From NCBI GenBank assembly GCA_964501335.1, contig CAZCTC010000080.1, forward strand, positions 1-34,393: DNA of 34,393 bases. Direction: 5' to 3'. A program made the position numbers and the translations under genes. This DNA is from CAZCTC01 sp964501335 (GTDB lineage Bacteria > Chloroflexota > Anaerolineae > B4-G1 > SLSP01). Shown one piece after another: positions 6,104 to 15,900 of the stretch. The stretch's first letter is position 1, and the number at the start of each line of letters is the position of its first letter. The notes beneath the pieces are model-generated. The model saw only the letters and a list, made by a program, of their open reading frames with translations. It did not search any database and was not told where the DNA came from.

Positions 6104-6625
6104 ATGTCTGAATCTTATTTCGATCCCCATGCCCTCAACTTTATTGCTGAAGTCCGCTATCTGTTCACCCATCACGCTGCCTACTATGAACACCAACACC
6201 TGTCGGTGCGGCAGGTCTGCTGCACCATCGTCGATCCCATTCCGGGATTCTGGCTGCTGCCCGATAGCTACTATCAATCCCGTCTGCCGCAGCTCTTTGA
6301 TACGCCCTGGAGCCTGGCCTTCACCGCCTGGAACCTCGGCCGCCGCCTCGACGGCCGCTTTGCTTTCGTCTCGCCCCATCTCCCCGAAAGCGAGCTGCCT
6401 CCACCGGCGCAAATCCCCGTCCTGGGACAGGCCGTCCTGGACTCTCATCGCGTCCTCCGGGTCTACACCGAAAGAGACCAATGCCGTTACACCCTGCCGT
6501 TGATTCCCGACGATTACTTCAACTGGGATTATTTCAGAGATCTGGCAGGGGCCTTGCATCGCACCCGGTGGCTGCTGGCGAAAGCCGGTATCGCCGTCTA
6601 TCCAGCATCCTTTCAAATCCTTTAA
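6104..6625 (+). CDS. Hypothetical protein, 173 residues
   Basis: The ATG at 6104 is chosen because GGAGGA lies 3 bases ahead. A longer in-frame reading back to 5591 crosses dispersed repeats and a hairpin and is not credible. The protein is soluble and aromatic-rich (HHAAYYEHQHL, GFWLLPDSYYQSRLP, YFNWDYFRDLAGALHRTRWLLAKAG). The last third resembles the end of the 388-residue protein at 6747 only in general composition. No family is recognised. It may belong to the element's helicase operon. Confidence 0.6.
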   Translation: MSESYFDPHALNFIAEVRYLFTHHAAYYEHQHLSVRQVCCTIVDPIPGFWLLPDSYYQSRLPQLFDTPWSLAFTAWNLGRRLDGRFAFVSPHLPESELPPPAQIPVLGQAVLDSHRVLRVYTERDQCRYTLPLIPDDYFNWDYFRDLAGALHRTRWLLAKAGIAVYPASFQIL

Positions 6626-6677
6626 CCCCAGTTAGCACTTCCATTCTTCCAGCTTCCATTTTCCAGTTATCCCCGTC

Positions 6678-6718
6678 AGGGAGGCGCTGCTTCCCTCCGG
6701 GGAAAACCGCGCCTCCTG
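6678..6718 (+). promoter_or_regulatory. Nested-hairpin element, copy 6
   Basis: GGAGGCGC (6680-6687) pairs perfectly with GCGCCTCC (6709-6716). The inner TTCCC (6691-6695) pairs with GGGAA (6700-6704). An alternative pairing, CCCCGTCAGGGA-type sequence at 6671-6682 with TCCCTCCGGGG at 6692-6702, would exclude the outer stem. It lies 28 bases before the gene at 6747. Confidence 0.6.
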
Positions 6719-6746
6719 AATTCCCAAAACCTTTCAGGAGGATTCC

Positions 6747-7913
6747 ATGAACGTGCAAGATTTGATCCCGCTCTACTCTGACCATCAGGCCGCGAGTTTT
6801 ATCCGCGCCTTGACCGCCTACAGCCAGATCGGCTCGAACCGGGCGACGATGGTCTCGACCAGCCGTCACCCCATCCCCGGTCTGCCCCATGTGATCTGCG
6901 ACAGCCGCGATACCGGCCCGCTCAAAGCCCCCTGGGGCGCCGTCCAGCCGGCCGCTCTCGCCTACGGCAGTCAGTTCTACAGCTATCTGGCCTACCGGCT
7001 CTTTGTCACCCAATCCCTCAAGCCCGGCGCCACGCCGCCCGAAGTTCAGCTCCCCCAGCTGGCCGTCGCCACCTTTGACGCCGTAACGCGCCAAGCCACG
7101 GTCTACCTGGGGATGCCGGACGAAGGAGCCGCGCCGACCCTGGTCGAGGAGCAATCTCCGATCTGGGAAGGCCGCCTGACCCAACAGGATATCGGGCTGA
7201 CACCCCTTGCCACTTACCAGTCCCAGGAAAATGTCCTGAGGATCATCCGCGAGGAGCTGGCCCGCGCCGGCGTCCCCGCCTATCCTGCTGAACTCTACGG
7301 CCAAAAAGCCGCCCCGGATTACCCCTGGGTCAACGGCCGGGGCCTGCCCCTGCCGCCGGCCCGGGTCGCCAATGATGAAATCTCCGTCCCCCTGCTGGGC
7401 TACGCCGTCGACAACGACACCACGGAGATCGTCTACCTCTCGATGGTCGGCCACAAAACCGCCTGCCGCTCGATCTGGGGGAGTATCAACACGGCGCACA
7501 AACGCCGGTTGGATTTCCAACAGTTGGGCGGCATCAACGGCTCGGCCTGCTCCAGCCACAACTACACCACCTGCAGCACCGTCGTGGATCCGGATATCGG
7601 ACTCGCCCGCTTGCAGATCATCGACCGTCGGGCCCTGGGCCAGGACGCTTCCGATGTCGCCTATCTGGTCATCCCCAAGGGAATGGCCGACGACGACATC
7701 TATGAAGCGTTCGCCGTCCGGCTCAATGCCGTTCTGCCGATCGGCGTCCTGCCGGCCTGGGGCGAAAAGCTCCGCTGGGCTGGCGACGAAGCCGGATTGG
7801 TGAAGAAATGTTTCGCCGCCGGGGATGTCGCCGCGGTCTACAAGATCGCCCCCGACAAACTCTGGCTCACCCTGATCGAAGAACTGCTGCAAAGCGGCGA
7901 ACTAATCTTGTGA
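6747..7913 (+). CDS. Hypothetical protein, 388 residues
   Basis: ATG preceded by AGGAGGA. The product is a soluble protein with two apparent halves: residues 1-165 (N-terminal VQDLIPLYSDHQAA and a LPQLAVATFDAVT stretch) and residues 200-388, which contain a Cys-bearing segment NGSACSSHNYTTCSTV and end in a helical SGELIL tail. No catalytic motif or family is recognised. It sits directly ahead of the methyltransferase/helicase gene in the same orientation and shares its GC-rich codon usage, so a function linked to that protein is plausible but not shown. Confidence 0.6.
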   Translation: MNVQDLIPLYSDHQAASFIRALTAYSQIGSNRATMVSTSRHPIPGLPHVICDSRDTGPLKAPWGAVQPAALAYGSQFYSYLAYRLFVTQSLKPGATPPEVQLPQLAVATFDAVTRQATVYLGMPDEGAAPTLVEEQSPIWEGRLTQQDIGLTPLATYQSQENVLRIIREELARAGVPAYPAELYGQKAAPDYPWVNGRGLPLPPARVANDEISVPLLGYAVDNDTTEIVYLSMVGHKTACRSIWGSINTAHKRRLDFQQLGGINGSACSSHNYTTCSTVVDPDIGLARLQIIDRRALGQDASDVAYLVIPKGMADDDIYEAFAVRLNAVLPIGVLPAWGEKLRWAGDEAGLVKKCFAAGDVAAVYKIAPDKLWLTLIEELLQSGELIL

Positions 7914-7925
7914 ATTACCCTCTTT

Positions 7926-8000
7926 AACGCAGAGCCGCAGAGACGCAGAGAAAAATTAAAAATCTCTGCGTCCCTCTGCGGTCTCTGCGCCTCTGCGTTT
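7926..8000. repeat. CGCAGAG-family palindromic repeat
   Basis: The arm at 7926-7951, built from CGCAGAG units, faces the CTCTGCG-rich arm at 7963-8000; the loop is short and AT-rich. It occupies nearly the whole gap before the helicase gene, in the position where other gaps carry the nested hairpin. A related copy precedes the gene at 11755. Confidence 0.8.
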
Positions 8001-8050
8001 CTTCCCATCTCTTGCTTAAACTCAAAAACCTTGAAAGGGAGGCCGTTGAA

Positions 8051-11000
8051 ATGGCTCGCTTGATTAATGCTGAAAAAATGGGCTTCTTTGCCTGCCCCAC
8101 GTCCGTCGTGGAATTGATTTCCCGCTGGCTCTCCGCCGGCAAACAGGCCGTGCGCCTGCTCGATCCCTGCGCCGGCGAAGGCAAGGCCCTGGCTCAGCTC
8201 GCGGCCTCCCTGCAAACGCAAGGCGCCGTGACCGAGACCTGGGGCGTCGAACTCAGCCCCGCCCGGGCGCGAGAGGCCGATCAGGTGTTGGACCGCGTGT
8301 TCAACACCGCCTGGCAATCGACGCGGGTCAGCAAGGAGTCCATTGGGCTGCTTTACCTGAACCCGCCCTACGATCACGATCTCGACGGCGACAACCACCG
8401 GCTGGAAAGTGAATTCCTGCGCACCAGCCTGCCCGTCCTGCAAAAGCAGGGTGTGCTGGTCTATGTAGTGCCGCAGCACATCCTCGGCTTCAAAGCCGTC
8501 GCCCGGCTGCTCGTCGAATACTTCGACCAGCTGACCGTCCGCCGCTTCCCCGATCCCGAGTTCGAGCGCTTCGGCCAGATCGTGGTCTTCGGCCGGCGCC
8601 GCTCCAGCCCGCTGGCCGTCTCCGAAGAGGAGATCGAGGCCCTGCGGCTGCTGCGCGATGCCGATCTGCCTTCATTAGATGATCCTGCCGACGGCTGGCC
8701 GCTGGCGATCCCGTCGGCCACCTCCAACGCCACCTTCTACCGCATCGATCGGTCAGCCGCCGAGGATATCCAGACTGCTGGCGCACTCCCCTGGTCCGCC
8801 TCGTTGTTGGAGGCCTTCAAGCCCCAGACGGCGCAGGTCGTCGAGCCGCCGCTCCCCTTGAAAAAGGGCCACGTCGCCATGCTGATGAGCAGCGGCGTCA
8901 TGGGCGCCATGGTCATCGAGCAACACGGCCAGCGCCATCTGATCAAGGGCCGCGTCCTCAAAGTCCAGGATCACTCCGAAAGTATCACCGACGAAGGCGA
9001 TACCGTCACCACCATCAAGGATCGGTTCATCACCTCGGTGGGCCGGCTCTCCGCCGACGGCGTGCAGGTGATCCAGGACGATGTGGCCGGACTGACCGAC
9101 TTCATGGAGGAGTACGGGGAAGCGATCGCCGGGAAGATCCTGGCGAATCAGCCCCGCTACGATCTCCATCCCACCGAGGCCGAGTGGACCCACGTCGAAA
9201 GCCTGGGGAAAGGGCGCGCCGCCCTTCCGGGTCAGAAATCGGGGCTGCTCGATGTCCAGAAGCACGCCGCGATCGCCCTCACCCGCACCCTGTTCTCCAA
9301 AAGACATGCCATCGTCCAGGGAGAAATGGGGTGCGGGAAGACCACGATCGGTTCGGCCGTCATTGATCTGGTAGGAAAATACCCCGCCATCGTCATCGCT
9401 CCCCCGCATCTCGTCGACAAGTGGTGCCGCGAGATCACCGAAGTGATCCCCGGCGCCCAGGCCCGCGAGATCCGCCGCATCGGCAAAGGGGAAAACGGTG
9501 TGGATATCAACGATGTCCGCAGTTTCCTCAATGATTTCCACGCCGGTCGCCTGGGTCCCAAGGCCGTCGCCGTCGTCTCCGAGACCTCGGCCAAGCTGGG
9601 CTCCGGCTGGACCCGCGGCATCGCCACGCGCTATACCCTGGGTCAGATCAGGCCCGGCGAATATGTGGAACCCGCCATCCTGGAGGGAATCACCGGGCAG
9701 CGCAACCGCTTCAAGACCGCCCTGGCCGCCTACAAAGCCGTCCGCGCTCAGTTGCTCCGCAGCGAGGCGCCGACGGCCGAGCTACGCCGGCATGTCGCCA
9801 TGCTGCGTAAAGCGGCCCTGGAAACGGCCGACGCCTACCCGGTCTGCCCGGACTGCGGCAGTCGGGAACACTTCACGCACGGCAACGGCTTCCTCTACTA
9901 CGAGGAACAGCCCCGCGCCTGCGATCACTTTGTGCCGGGTTGGGAACGCGACGCGCAGGGCCGCAAAGTCTTAAACGACGCCGGGCTCCCCACCTGGATC
10001 TGGAGCCGCCCCGACGACTTGAAGGCGCCTTACCCCGCCTGCGGCGGCCGGCTCTATCAGTTCGCCGGCCACGGCACCCTGCGCCGGTGGAGCATTGCGG
10101 ATTACATCCGCACCCACGCCCCCCGCGTCTTCAAAACCCTGGTCGCCGACGAATGCCACAACTATCGCGGCAAAGGCAGCGATCGGGGCCGGGCCTTCCA
10201 TCACCTGGTCAAGGCCACCCGCTACGCCCTCGGCATGACCGGCACGATCTACGGCGGCGAGGCCACCAGCGTCTTTTACCTGCTGGGTCGGCTCAACCCC
10301 GCGATCTTCCGGGACTATCCCTTCGGCGCGGAAGGCGAGAAGCGCTGGGCCCGGCAGTACGGCGTGTTGGAGACCAAGGTTTACAACGGCAAGGAGGCCG
10401 ATCCCGACGAAGCTGAGCATGGCGGGTTCAGTGCCCGCAAGCGCAGCAAAGTCGTCGTGACCGAAAAGCCCGGCGTCAGCCCGGCCATCCTTTCGCAGTT
10501 CGTCGATTGGTCGATCTTCCTGGGTCTCAAAGACCTGGGGATCACCCTGCCGGACTACGATGAGATTGCCAAAGGCGTATCGCTGGGCAGCGAGCTTTAC
10601 CAGCAATACCGCAAAATGGAGAGCATCCTGCGAGCCCTGGGCCGCAAAGATATGGGTTACCTGTCGTTGTGGCTCCAGTGGTCGCTCAGCCGGCCCAATT
10701 CCGCTTTCCGCGATGAGGAAGTGGTCAAGAAGGAGTTTGTCAAAGTCGGTCGCAAACAACAGCTGGCCGGCGAGGTCCAGATCATGGAACTGCCGGCGGT
10801 TGTCGCTGGCGAGGCCGTCCTGCCCAAAGAGCAGGCCCTGATCGACTTCTGCCGGAGCGAAAAGCAGCAGGGTCGCAAGGTCATCGTCTTCGTGCGTCAG
10901 ACCGGCGTGCGAGATATCCAGGAGCGGATCGCCACCGTGCTCAAAGCCCGCGACCTCCAGGTCACGGTGCTGCGCGGCTCGGTCGATCCCCGCAAGCGCG

Positions 11001-11596
11001 AAACCTGGATTGATCAGCGGGTCGACGGCATGGACGTGCTGATCTGCAATCCGCTTCTGGTGCAGACCGGCCTCGACCTTATCAAATTTGCCTCGATTGT
11101 GTTCTACGAAATTCAGTACGATCTTTACTGCGTCTGGCAGGCCATGCGCCGGGTCTGGCGTTTGGGCCAGCGCAAGCCGGTAAAGGTATTGTTTCTCACC
11201 TACGAAGGCACAATCGAAGATACCGCTCTCCGCCTGGTCGGCCGCAAGATGAAGGCATCACAATTGCTTTATGGCGACTGTGTCGGCGGCGCCATCGTCC
11301 CTGACGACGAAGGCGACTCCTTCCTCATGGAGCTGGCGCGCACCGTCCTGGAAGACACGGCCTTGCCCGATCTCTCCGGGCTCTTCGCTTCGGCGCGGGC
11401 CAAGGCTTCAACCGAAGCCCTGCCCGAAGAAATCACCGAGATCCTGGAAACCGTCGCCCCGAAAGGTCCGTTGACCTGGGCGATGCTCCAGGAAATGGTC
11501 AAGACGGCGGAGAAACCCCGCCGCCGCCCCTCGAAACCGGCCCCGGCTCCCACCGGGCAAATGCTGCTCTTCGAGCTGGCGCCGGCATCTGCCTGA
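8051..11596 (+). CDS. DNA methyltransferase-SNF2 helicase fusion (DUF6094-like N-terminus)
   Basis: The ATG at 8051 with GGGAGG 7-12 bases ahead is preferred to the in-frame TTG at 8012; this gives 1181 residues. The N-terminal domain (about 1-240) is a class I methyltransferase: SAM motif DPCAGEG at 38-44 and NPPY at 104-107, the catalytic motif of amino-DNA methylases. A middle part leads to a superfamily 2 helicase: P-loop GEMGCGKT at 424-431, a Cys cluster from CPDC (599-602) that probably binds zinc, DECH box at 700-703, a GMTGT motif III, and a C-terminal lobe with QAMRRVWRLGQ at 1030-1040, the SNF2 arginine-finger motif. N-terminal DUF6094-type methylase domains fused or linked to such helicases are typical of large plasmids and ICEs. 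Whether it modifies DNA, remodels it, or protects the element is open. Confidence 0.82.
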   Translation: MARLINAEKMGFFACPTSVVELISRWLSAGKQAVRLLDPCAGEGKALAQLAASLQTQGAVTETWGVELSPARAREADQVLDRVFNTAWQSTRVSKESIGLLYLNPPYDHDLDGDNHRLESEFLRTSLPVLQKQGVLVYVVPQHILGFKAVARLLVEYFDQLTVRRFPDPEFERFGQIVVFGRRRSSPLAVSEEEIEALRLLRDADLPSLDDPADGWPLAIPSATSNATFYRIDRSAAEDIQTAGALPWSASLLEAFKPQTAQVVEPPLPLKKGHVAMLMSSGVMGAMVIEQHGQRHLIKGRVLKVQDHSESITDEGDTVTTIKDRFITSVGRLSADGVQVIQDDVAGLTDFMEEYGEAIAGKILANQPRYDLHPTEAEWTHVESLGKGRAALPGQKSGLLDVQKHAAIALTRTLFSKRHAIVQGEMGCGKTTIGSAVIDLVGKYPAIVIAPPHLVDKWCREITEVIPGAQAREIRRIGKGENGVDINDVRSFLNDFHAGRLGPKAVAVVSETSAKLGSGWTRGIATRYTLGQIRPGEYVEPAILEGITGQRNRFKTALAAYKAVRAQLLRSEAPTAELRRHVAMLRKAALETADAYPVCPDCGSREHFTHGNGFLYYEEQPRACDHFVPGWERDAQGRKVLNDAGLPTWIWSRPDDLKAPYPACGGRLYQFAGHGTLRRWSIADYIRTHAPRVFKTLVADECHNYRGKGSDRGRAFHHLVKATRYALGMTGTIYGGEATSVFYLLGRLNPAIFRDYPFGAEGEKRWARQYGVLETKVYNGKEADPDEAEHGGFSARKRSKVVVTEKPGVSPAILSQFVDWSIFLGLKDLGITLPDYDEIAKGVSLGSELYQQYRKMESILRALGRKDMGYLSLWLQWSLSRPNSAFRDEEVVKKEFVKVGRKQQLAGEVQIMELPAVVAGEAVLPKEQALIDFCRSEKQQGRKVIVFVRQTGVRDIQERIATVLKARDLQVTVLRGSVDPRKRETWIDQRVDGMDVLICNPLLVQTGLDLIKFASIVFYEIQYDLYCVWQAMRRVWRLGQRKPVKVLFLTYEGTIEDTALRLVGRKMKASQLLYGDCVGGAIVPDDEGDSFLMELARTVLEDTALPDLSGLFASARAKASTEALPEEITEILETVAPKGPLTWAMLQEMVKTAEKPRRRPSKPAPAPTGQMLLFELAPASA

Positions 11597-11610
11597 CCGA
11601 GAGGGATTTC

Positions 11611-11712
11611 AACGCAGAGACGCGAAGGACGCAGAGAACGCAGAGAGAAGCTTCAAAAAATCCCTGCGTCTGTTTACAACATCTTCGATCTGCCGCTCTG
11701 CGACTCTGCGTT
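11611..11712. repeat. CGCAGAG-family palindromic repeat
   Basis: The segment from AACGCAGAGACGCG at 11611 to its complement CGACTCTGCGTT ending at 11712 forms an imperfect long inverted repeat. It fills the gap between the helicase gene and the gene at 11755. Confidence 0.75.
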
Positions 11713-11754
11713 AAATATCCTCCATCCAGAAATAACCCAAGAAAGGAAAAACCT

Positions 11755-12231
11755 ATGTCTACCCAACAGGATCATGCTGAGTATATCCAGAGTTCCCTGC
11801 AGGAGCTGCTGGCTGAGTCCCCGGCCCCCGTGGAAATCAAAGCCGATGCGGATTTCTTCACCGACGCCGACCTGATCTACCGTTACACCCGGGCCCAGGC
11901 CCTGGAAGACGGCGTGCTGGTCGATGTCTCCGCCACCGCCCACGAAGCCGGCTTCACCTGTCCGGTCGCCGTCACGGCCACCGTCTGGGCCATGGTCGAA
12001 AGTATCCCGCCCAAGTTTCAAGGTTGCCAGAGTATCTCCGGTAGACTGTGGGACCTCGTCTATATGGCGGTCATGGAAATCCGCCGGCACCGGAGAGAAT
12101 CGGGAACTGAACTGCTGTACCGGTTCATCATGCACCACGGCCGGCAGACCTATGTCACCTTGAAAATCGTCTTCGGCTCGGGCGATGATGGGGAACTCGT
12201 GGTCACCATTATGCTGCCCGATGAGGATTGA
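11755..12231 (+). CDS. DUF6573-like protein
   Basis: 158 residues, with AGAAAGGA ahead of the ATG. The segment IYRYTRAQALEDGVLVDVS followed by THEAGF-like residues and PVAVTATVWAMVE is the signature I associate with DUF6573, a family found on plasmids, phages and integrative elements and often near anti-restriction genes. The rest (FQGCQSISGRLWDLVYMAV, then two strand-rich segments) agrees with that family's length. Its biochemical role is unknown. It is the last gene before a strong terminator, so it closes the operon. Confidence 0.72.
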   Translation: MSTQQDHAEYIQSSLQELLAESPAPVEIKADADFFTDADLIYRYTRAQALEDGVLVDVSATAHEAGFTCPVAVTATVWAMVESIPPKFQGCQSISGRLWDLVYMAVMEIRRHRRESGTELLYRFIMHHGRQTYVTLKIVFGSGDDGELVVTIMLPDED

Positions 12232-12264
12232 GGTACCGTCCCTTCGCGCTACGGCGCACATTAC

Positions 12265-12297
12265 ACCGGCCCAACCATTGGTTGGGCCGGTTGTTTT
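12265..12297 (+). terminator. Intrinsic terminator
   Basis: ACCGGCCCAACC (12265-12276) pairs perfectly with GGTTGGGCCGGT (12280-12291) over a three-base loop, followed by TGTTTT. It ends the plasmid-like operon. Confidence 0.88.
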
Positions 12298-12937
12298 ACT
12301 GGTAAGTACTCTGTGTTCTACTATGAAAAAAGATGAAAATCGGAAACTAAATCTCCTATAATGGGAATTCAGGTTGAATTTACTATGATAGGTATAGCTG
12401 TCGAAAGATTGATTGTGATTAAATATGCCTTCACATATTATAGAGATATTCTCGCTTATCTTTTCTACAGGGGTACTATTCCAGTCGATGTACTTCACTG
12501 AACGACAGGAGAATCTTAACGTCGATCCAGTTTTCGTTAATTACAGTTTTACGCAAGTGGACATCTATGTAACGTTAAGACAGCAGTCGCAAAATTGCCA
12601 AGAAACAAAAAATGCTATAAGCTAAAAATACTGGAATTTCAATATAAACACAGGAAAAGAAAAAACGCAGTACCGCATAATTCACTCGGAACTCACTTTG
12701 AGACGTAGCGCCCGCGGAGCAAAAGCGAAAAAGTTTCTTCTGTCCCGTTCAGCGTCAGCTAAGGTTACAAGATGTATTTCTTTCTGGAAGTTGAAGTGAG
12801 CTGCTAAGTTATTTATGTACTAGTAAAAAAACTTTCTACGAGAAGATAATCATAAGTGTTTTATCTGAAAAGTTTTCCATCTCAACTCTCCTAACTTTTT
12901 GTGACATCTCGCTATTAGAATTTAAGGAGGTTCAGAA
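12298..12937. other. AT-rich gap without a supported gene
   Basis: About 640 bases with markedly lower GC than the operon before it. One short frame (12425-12625, 66 codons) has no ribosome binding site and a composition unlike a protein. The last bases hold AAGGAGG (about 12924-12930) for the tubulin-like gene. The composition change marks a junction between two modules. Confidence 0.6.
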
Positions 12938-15900
12938 ATGCCTGCACCCATTTTAGTTATTGGCAGCGGTGGCAGTGGAATGGCTATTTTATTACAGTTA
13001 AAAGAACGGCTGATTGAAATGTATGGAGAAATTCCTGCTTCGGTCGCTTTTTTACAAATAGATATTCAGAAACCTCAAAGTAGTGATGAATTTCACGGAA
13101 TTCATTTGGAAGCGCAGGAATATATTAGCCTAATTGATAGTCACCATGATCTTGAAAATGATTCAACTACGTTGGCTGATGAGAAAACCAAACATGATCT
13201 TAAAAATGATTCAACTATGTCGGTCGATGAGAAAACCAAAATTGAAATCATTTATGAGAATCATGCTAAAGAGGATTTAGGATGGGATTGGGTAGATACT
13301 AATCGATTAGAAATCTCCTTAATTGGAGCAGCTGATCGCACTATTGTTGGTGGATCTAAACAATGTCGTCCTTTAGGACGAGCTGCTCTTTTTCTATGCA
13401 ATCAGGTTCTTAGAAAACGTTTACAGACAATTTTAACTAAGTTAATTCTACAATCCCACCATGCCTCTAGTTATCAGAAAGAAATCACCGAACAAGATCT
13501 GGCAATTAAAAACCATAGTGAACAAAAACGCCTAAATATTGGCCAGATTCTTGTTTTTATTGTAGGTTCAATAGCAGGTGGAATGGGAGCTGGTACTCTT
13601 TTGGACTTAGGACTTTTAGTGCGACAAGTTGCAGGGGGAATTGACGGGATCGACAGAAATCTGTATTGTATCGGAACACTGATAGGTCCCCGCATTTTTA
13701 CCAGCAATTGGGACGGTCAGTTGTCTCGTACGGGTAACAATACCAATAGAGGTCAGGAAACCCTGGGGTTGTACAGTAATGCTTATGCTTTTTTGCGGGA
13801 AACTGATCGACTTTGTGTGCAACGAGCATATACAAAATTTGAAATTTCATTAATGCCCCAAGTTACTTATCCAGACTCGCTTTTAACGGACCCGGTTTCC
13901 CTTAAAACCCTGGTTTTTGACGATGTCTTTGTTTTCGATACCCGCAATCGACTCAACCGTTCCCTGGCTGGGATGTCGGATCAATATGTGACGGCCCGCA
14001 ATGATGTGGTATTTCCCGCCGTTGCCGATTTTATCGCCGCCCATGTGGACAATCGGATTGCCTTGCATCTGGCGGTGCATCGGACTAACTGGAGCAATAT
14101 CTTTAAGGGACAATATGAGCGACAGTTCAGCAGCGCCGGGATTTATACCTGGATTTTTCCCCGGGAAGATGTTCGCAAGGCGGTGGGCTTGCGCCTGCTG
14201 GAGCAGGTGGTGAGTAACTACTTGGTGGCTGAAGACGCGGTGTTGAATCAAAATTCGCAGTTGCTGCCAGGCACCCGGCATATGAATGCTGTTCCCGAAA
14301 TTGCCCGAAAAAAGCGACAGGCAGAGGGCAAATTCCTGACCCCTAAGGAATTTGTGGATTTTCAATTCAGCTCTCAAACGATTGCTTCCGATAACCGGGA
14401 GGGCGGCGAGGGCGATATCGGCAACCATACTTTTATCCGCAATGCAGTATTGCTGGCCAACGATTCGGAGCAGGCTCTGCCCATCCGCCAGACCGATGTT
14501 GAAGCTATTCTGAAACTGGTGGTCAGTGATACCGAGGCGGAAAGTCAGATTGTCAAACTGGCCCAAATGTTTACCCGATCTTTTCGAGAGTATGAGAACC
14601 ATTCTAAAATCAATGAAGATCAAAAGAAATTCGAGAAGATCAACGAGTGGGTACAAACCTATATCGGATTGGGTGATATCGGCAATGAGAGTGGGTCTTT
14701 CGATCAAAAAGGGATCTGGTATGGAAGATGGGATGCGATATTGGGGGAGTTCCAGAAACCTTATAAGGTGCAGTTTGAACGCGTTATCGATAGAACTCTG
14801 ATGGCTTTGCTTAATGAGCGCGAAGTCCAGGAAGGCGAGCAGATGGGCCGGCTCAAGGCAAACCGTTTAGAATTTACCATCCGGGTCTTGAACGAATTGG
14901 AACTGCTGATTGGGGAGTTTAACCGACGCGTGCAGCGGGCCTTTGGAGAACAGGATACGCAACACCAGGATCTGGTGGAGCGGGTAATGAGCCTCAATAT
15001 CCTCTGTGTTCAGGGCATTGAGAGGAAAATTATAGGGATCCCTTTGGGCAGCTATGTGGGGGATTATGTTAAGGAGCGGCGGAAGTTAGCTGAAGTTCAA
15101 ATGTACCGACGTTTGAAGCGGGTCCTGGAACAGTTGGCGGAACTCTTAACGGGGGTTATCCGGGATGCGAAGAAAGCTCTCCTGAGCTGGCGGGAGACCT
15201 TACGGTCAGTGTTGAATGAATTGCGCAAAGAAGGAAATTTTCATACCGAACGCCGCAAGCGGAAGGATGCCATTTTGGTGCGCCGTTATTTGCCGCAAGG
15301 GGAGGCGCGCAGCCGGCTCGAAAAACGCCTCGAACGCGATTATCGGGATAAAACGCTGGAAGCGCTGTTGGGAAATTTCCAACGCGGGAATGGTATAGAG
15401 TGGACGCGGGGAATTATTGACAACCAGAATACTGACAAGAAAGAGACTCAAGCTTTCTTTTACGTTTGGACCAATCATCAGGAAATGAACGGACATGGGG
15501 CGGCGGATATTGCGAAGGCTTTAATGAGATGGGCGTTTAGCGATCGAGGCAGCTTTTTGGGAGAGATGGGCAATCCCCAGGAAGTAGATATGGCGCAATT
15601 GATCTGGGAAGAGGTAGATGCCGATACTCAACACTCTTCCACCCGTTTGGCGACTTCATTCCTGGAACATGAAGCTACCTATGCTTTGTTAGAGACTCAG
15701 GCCAGTCTGAAGATCAAAGGAGAACGCTATCTGTGTTTGCCTACGGTGCCGACGGCTCAGGGACTGGCGGAAGTCCAGGCGGACGCGAAGGCCAGAGAAC
15801 ATTTTTTTGATGAGTTTTTAACTTACTACAATAGCAAAACCGGCGACTATCAGAATCAGACCGATCCGGTCCGACAACCGGATGCGCCCACTGTGGCTTT

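Noticed and set aside
12425..12625. 66-codon frame in the gap before the tubulin-like gene
   Set aside because: No ribosome binding site, low complexity and AT-driven; nothing recognisable.
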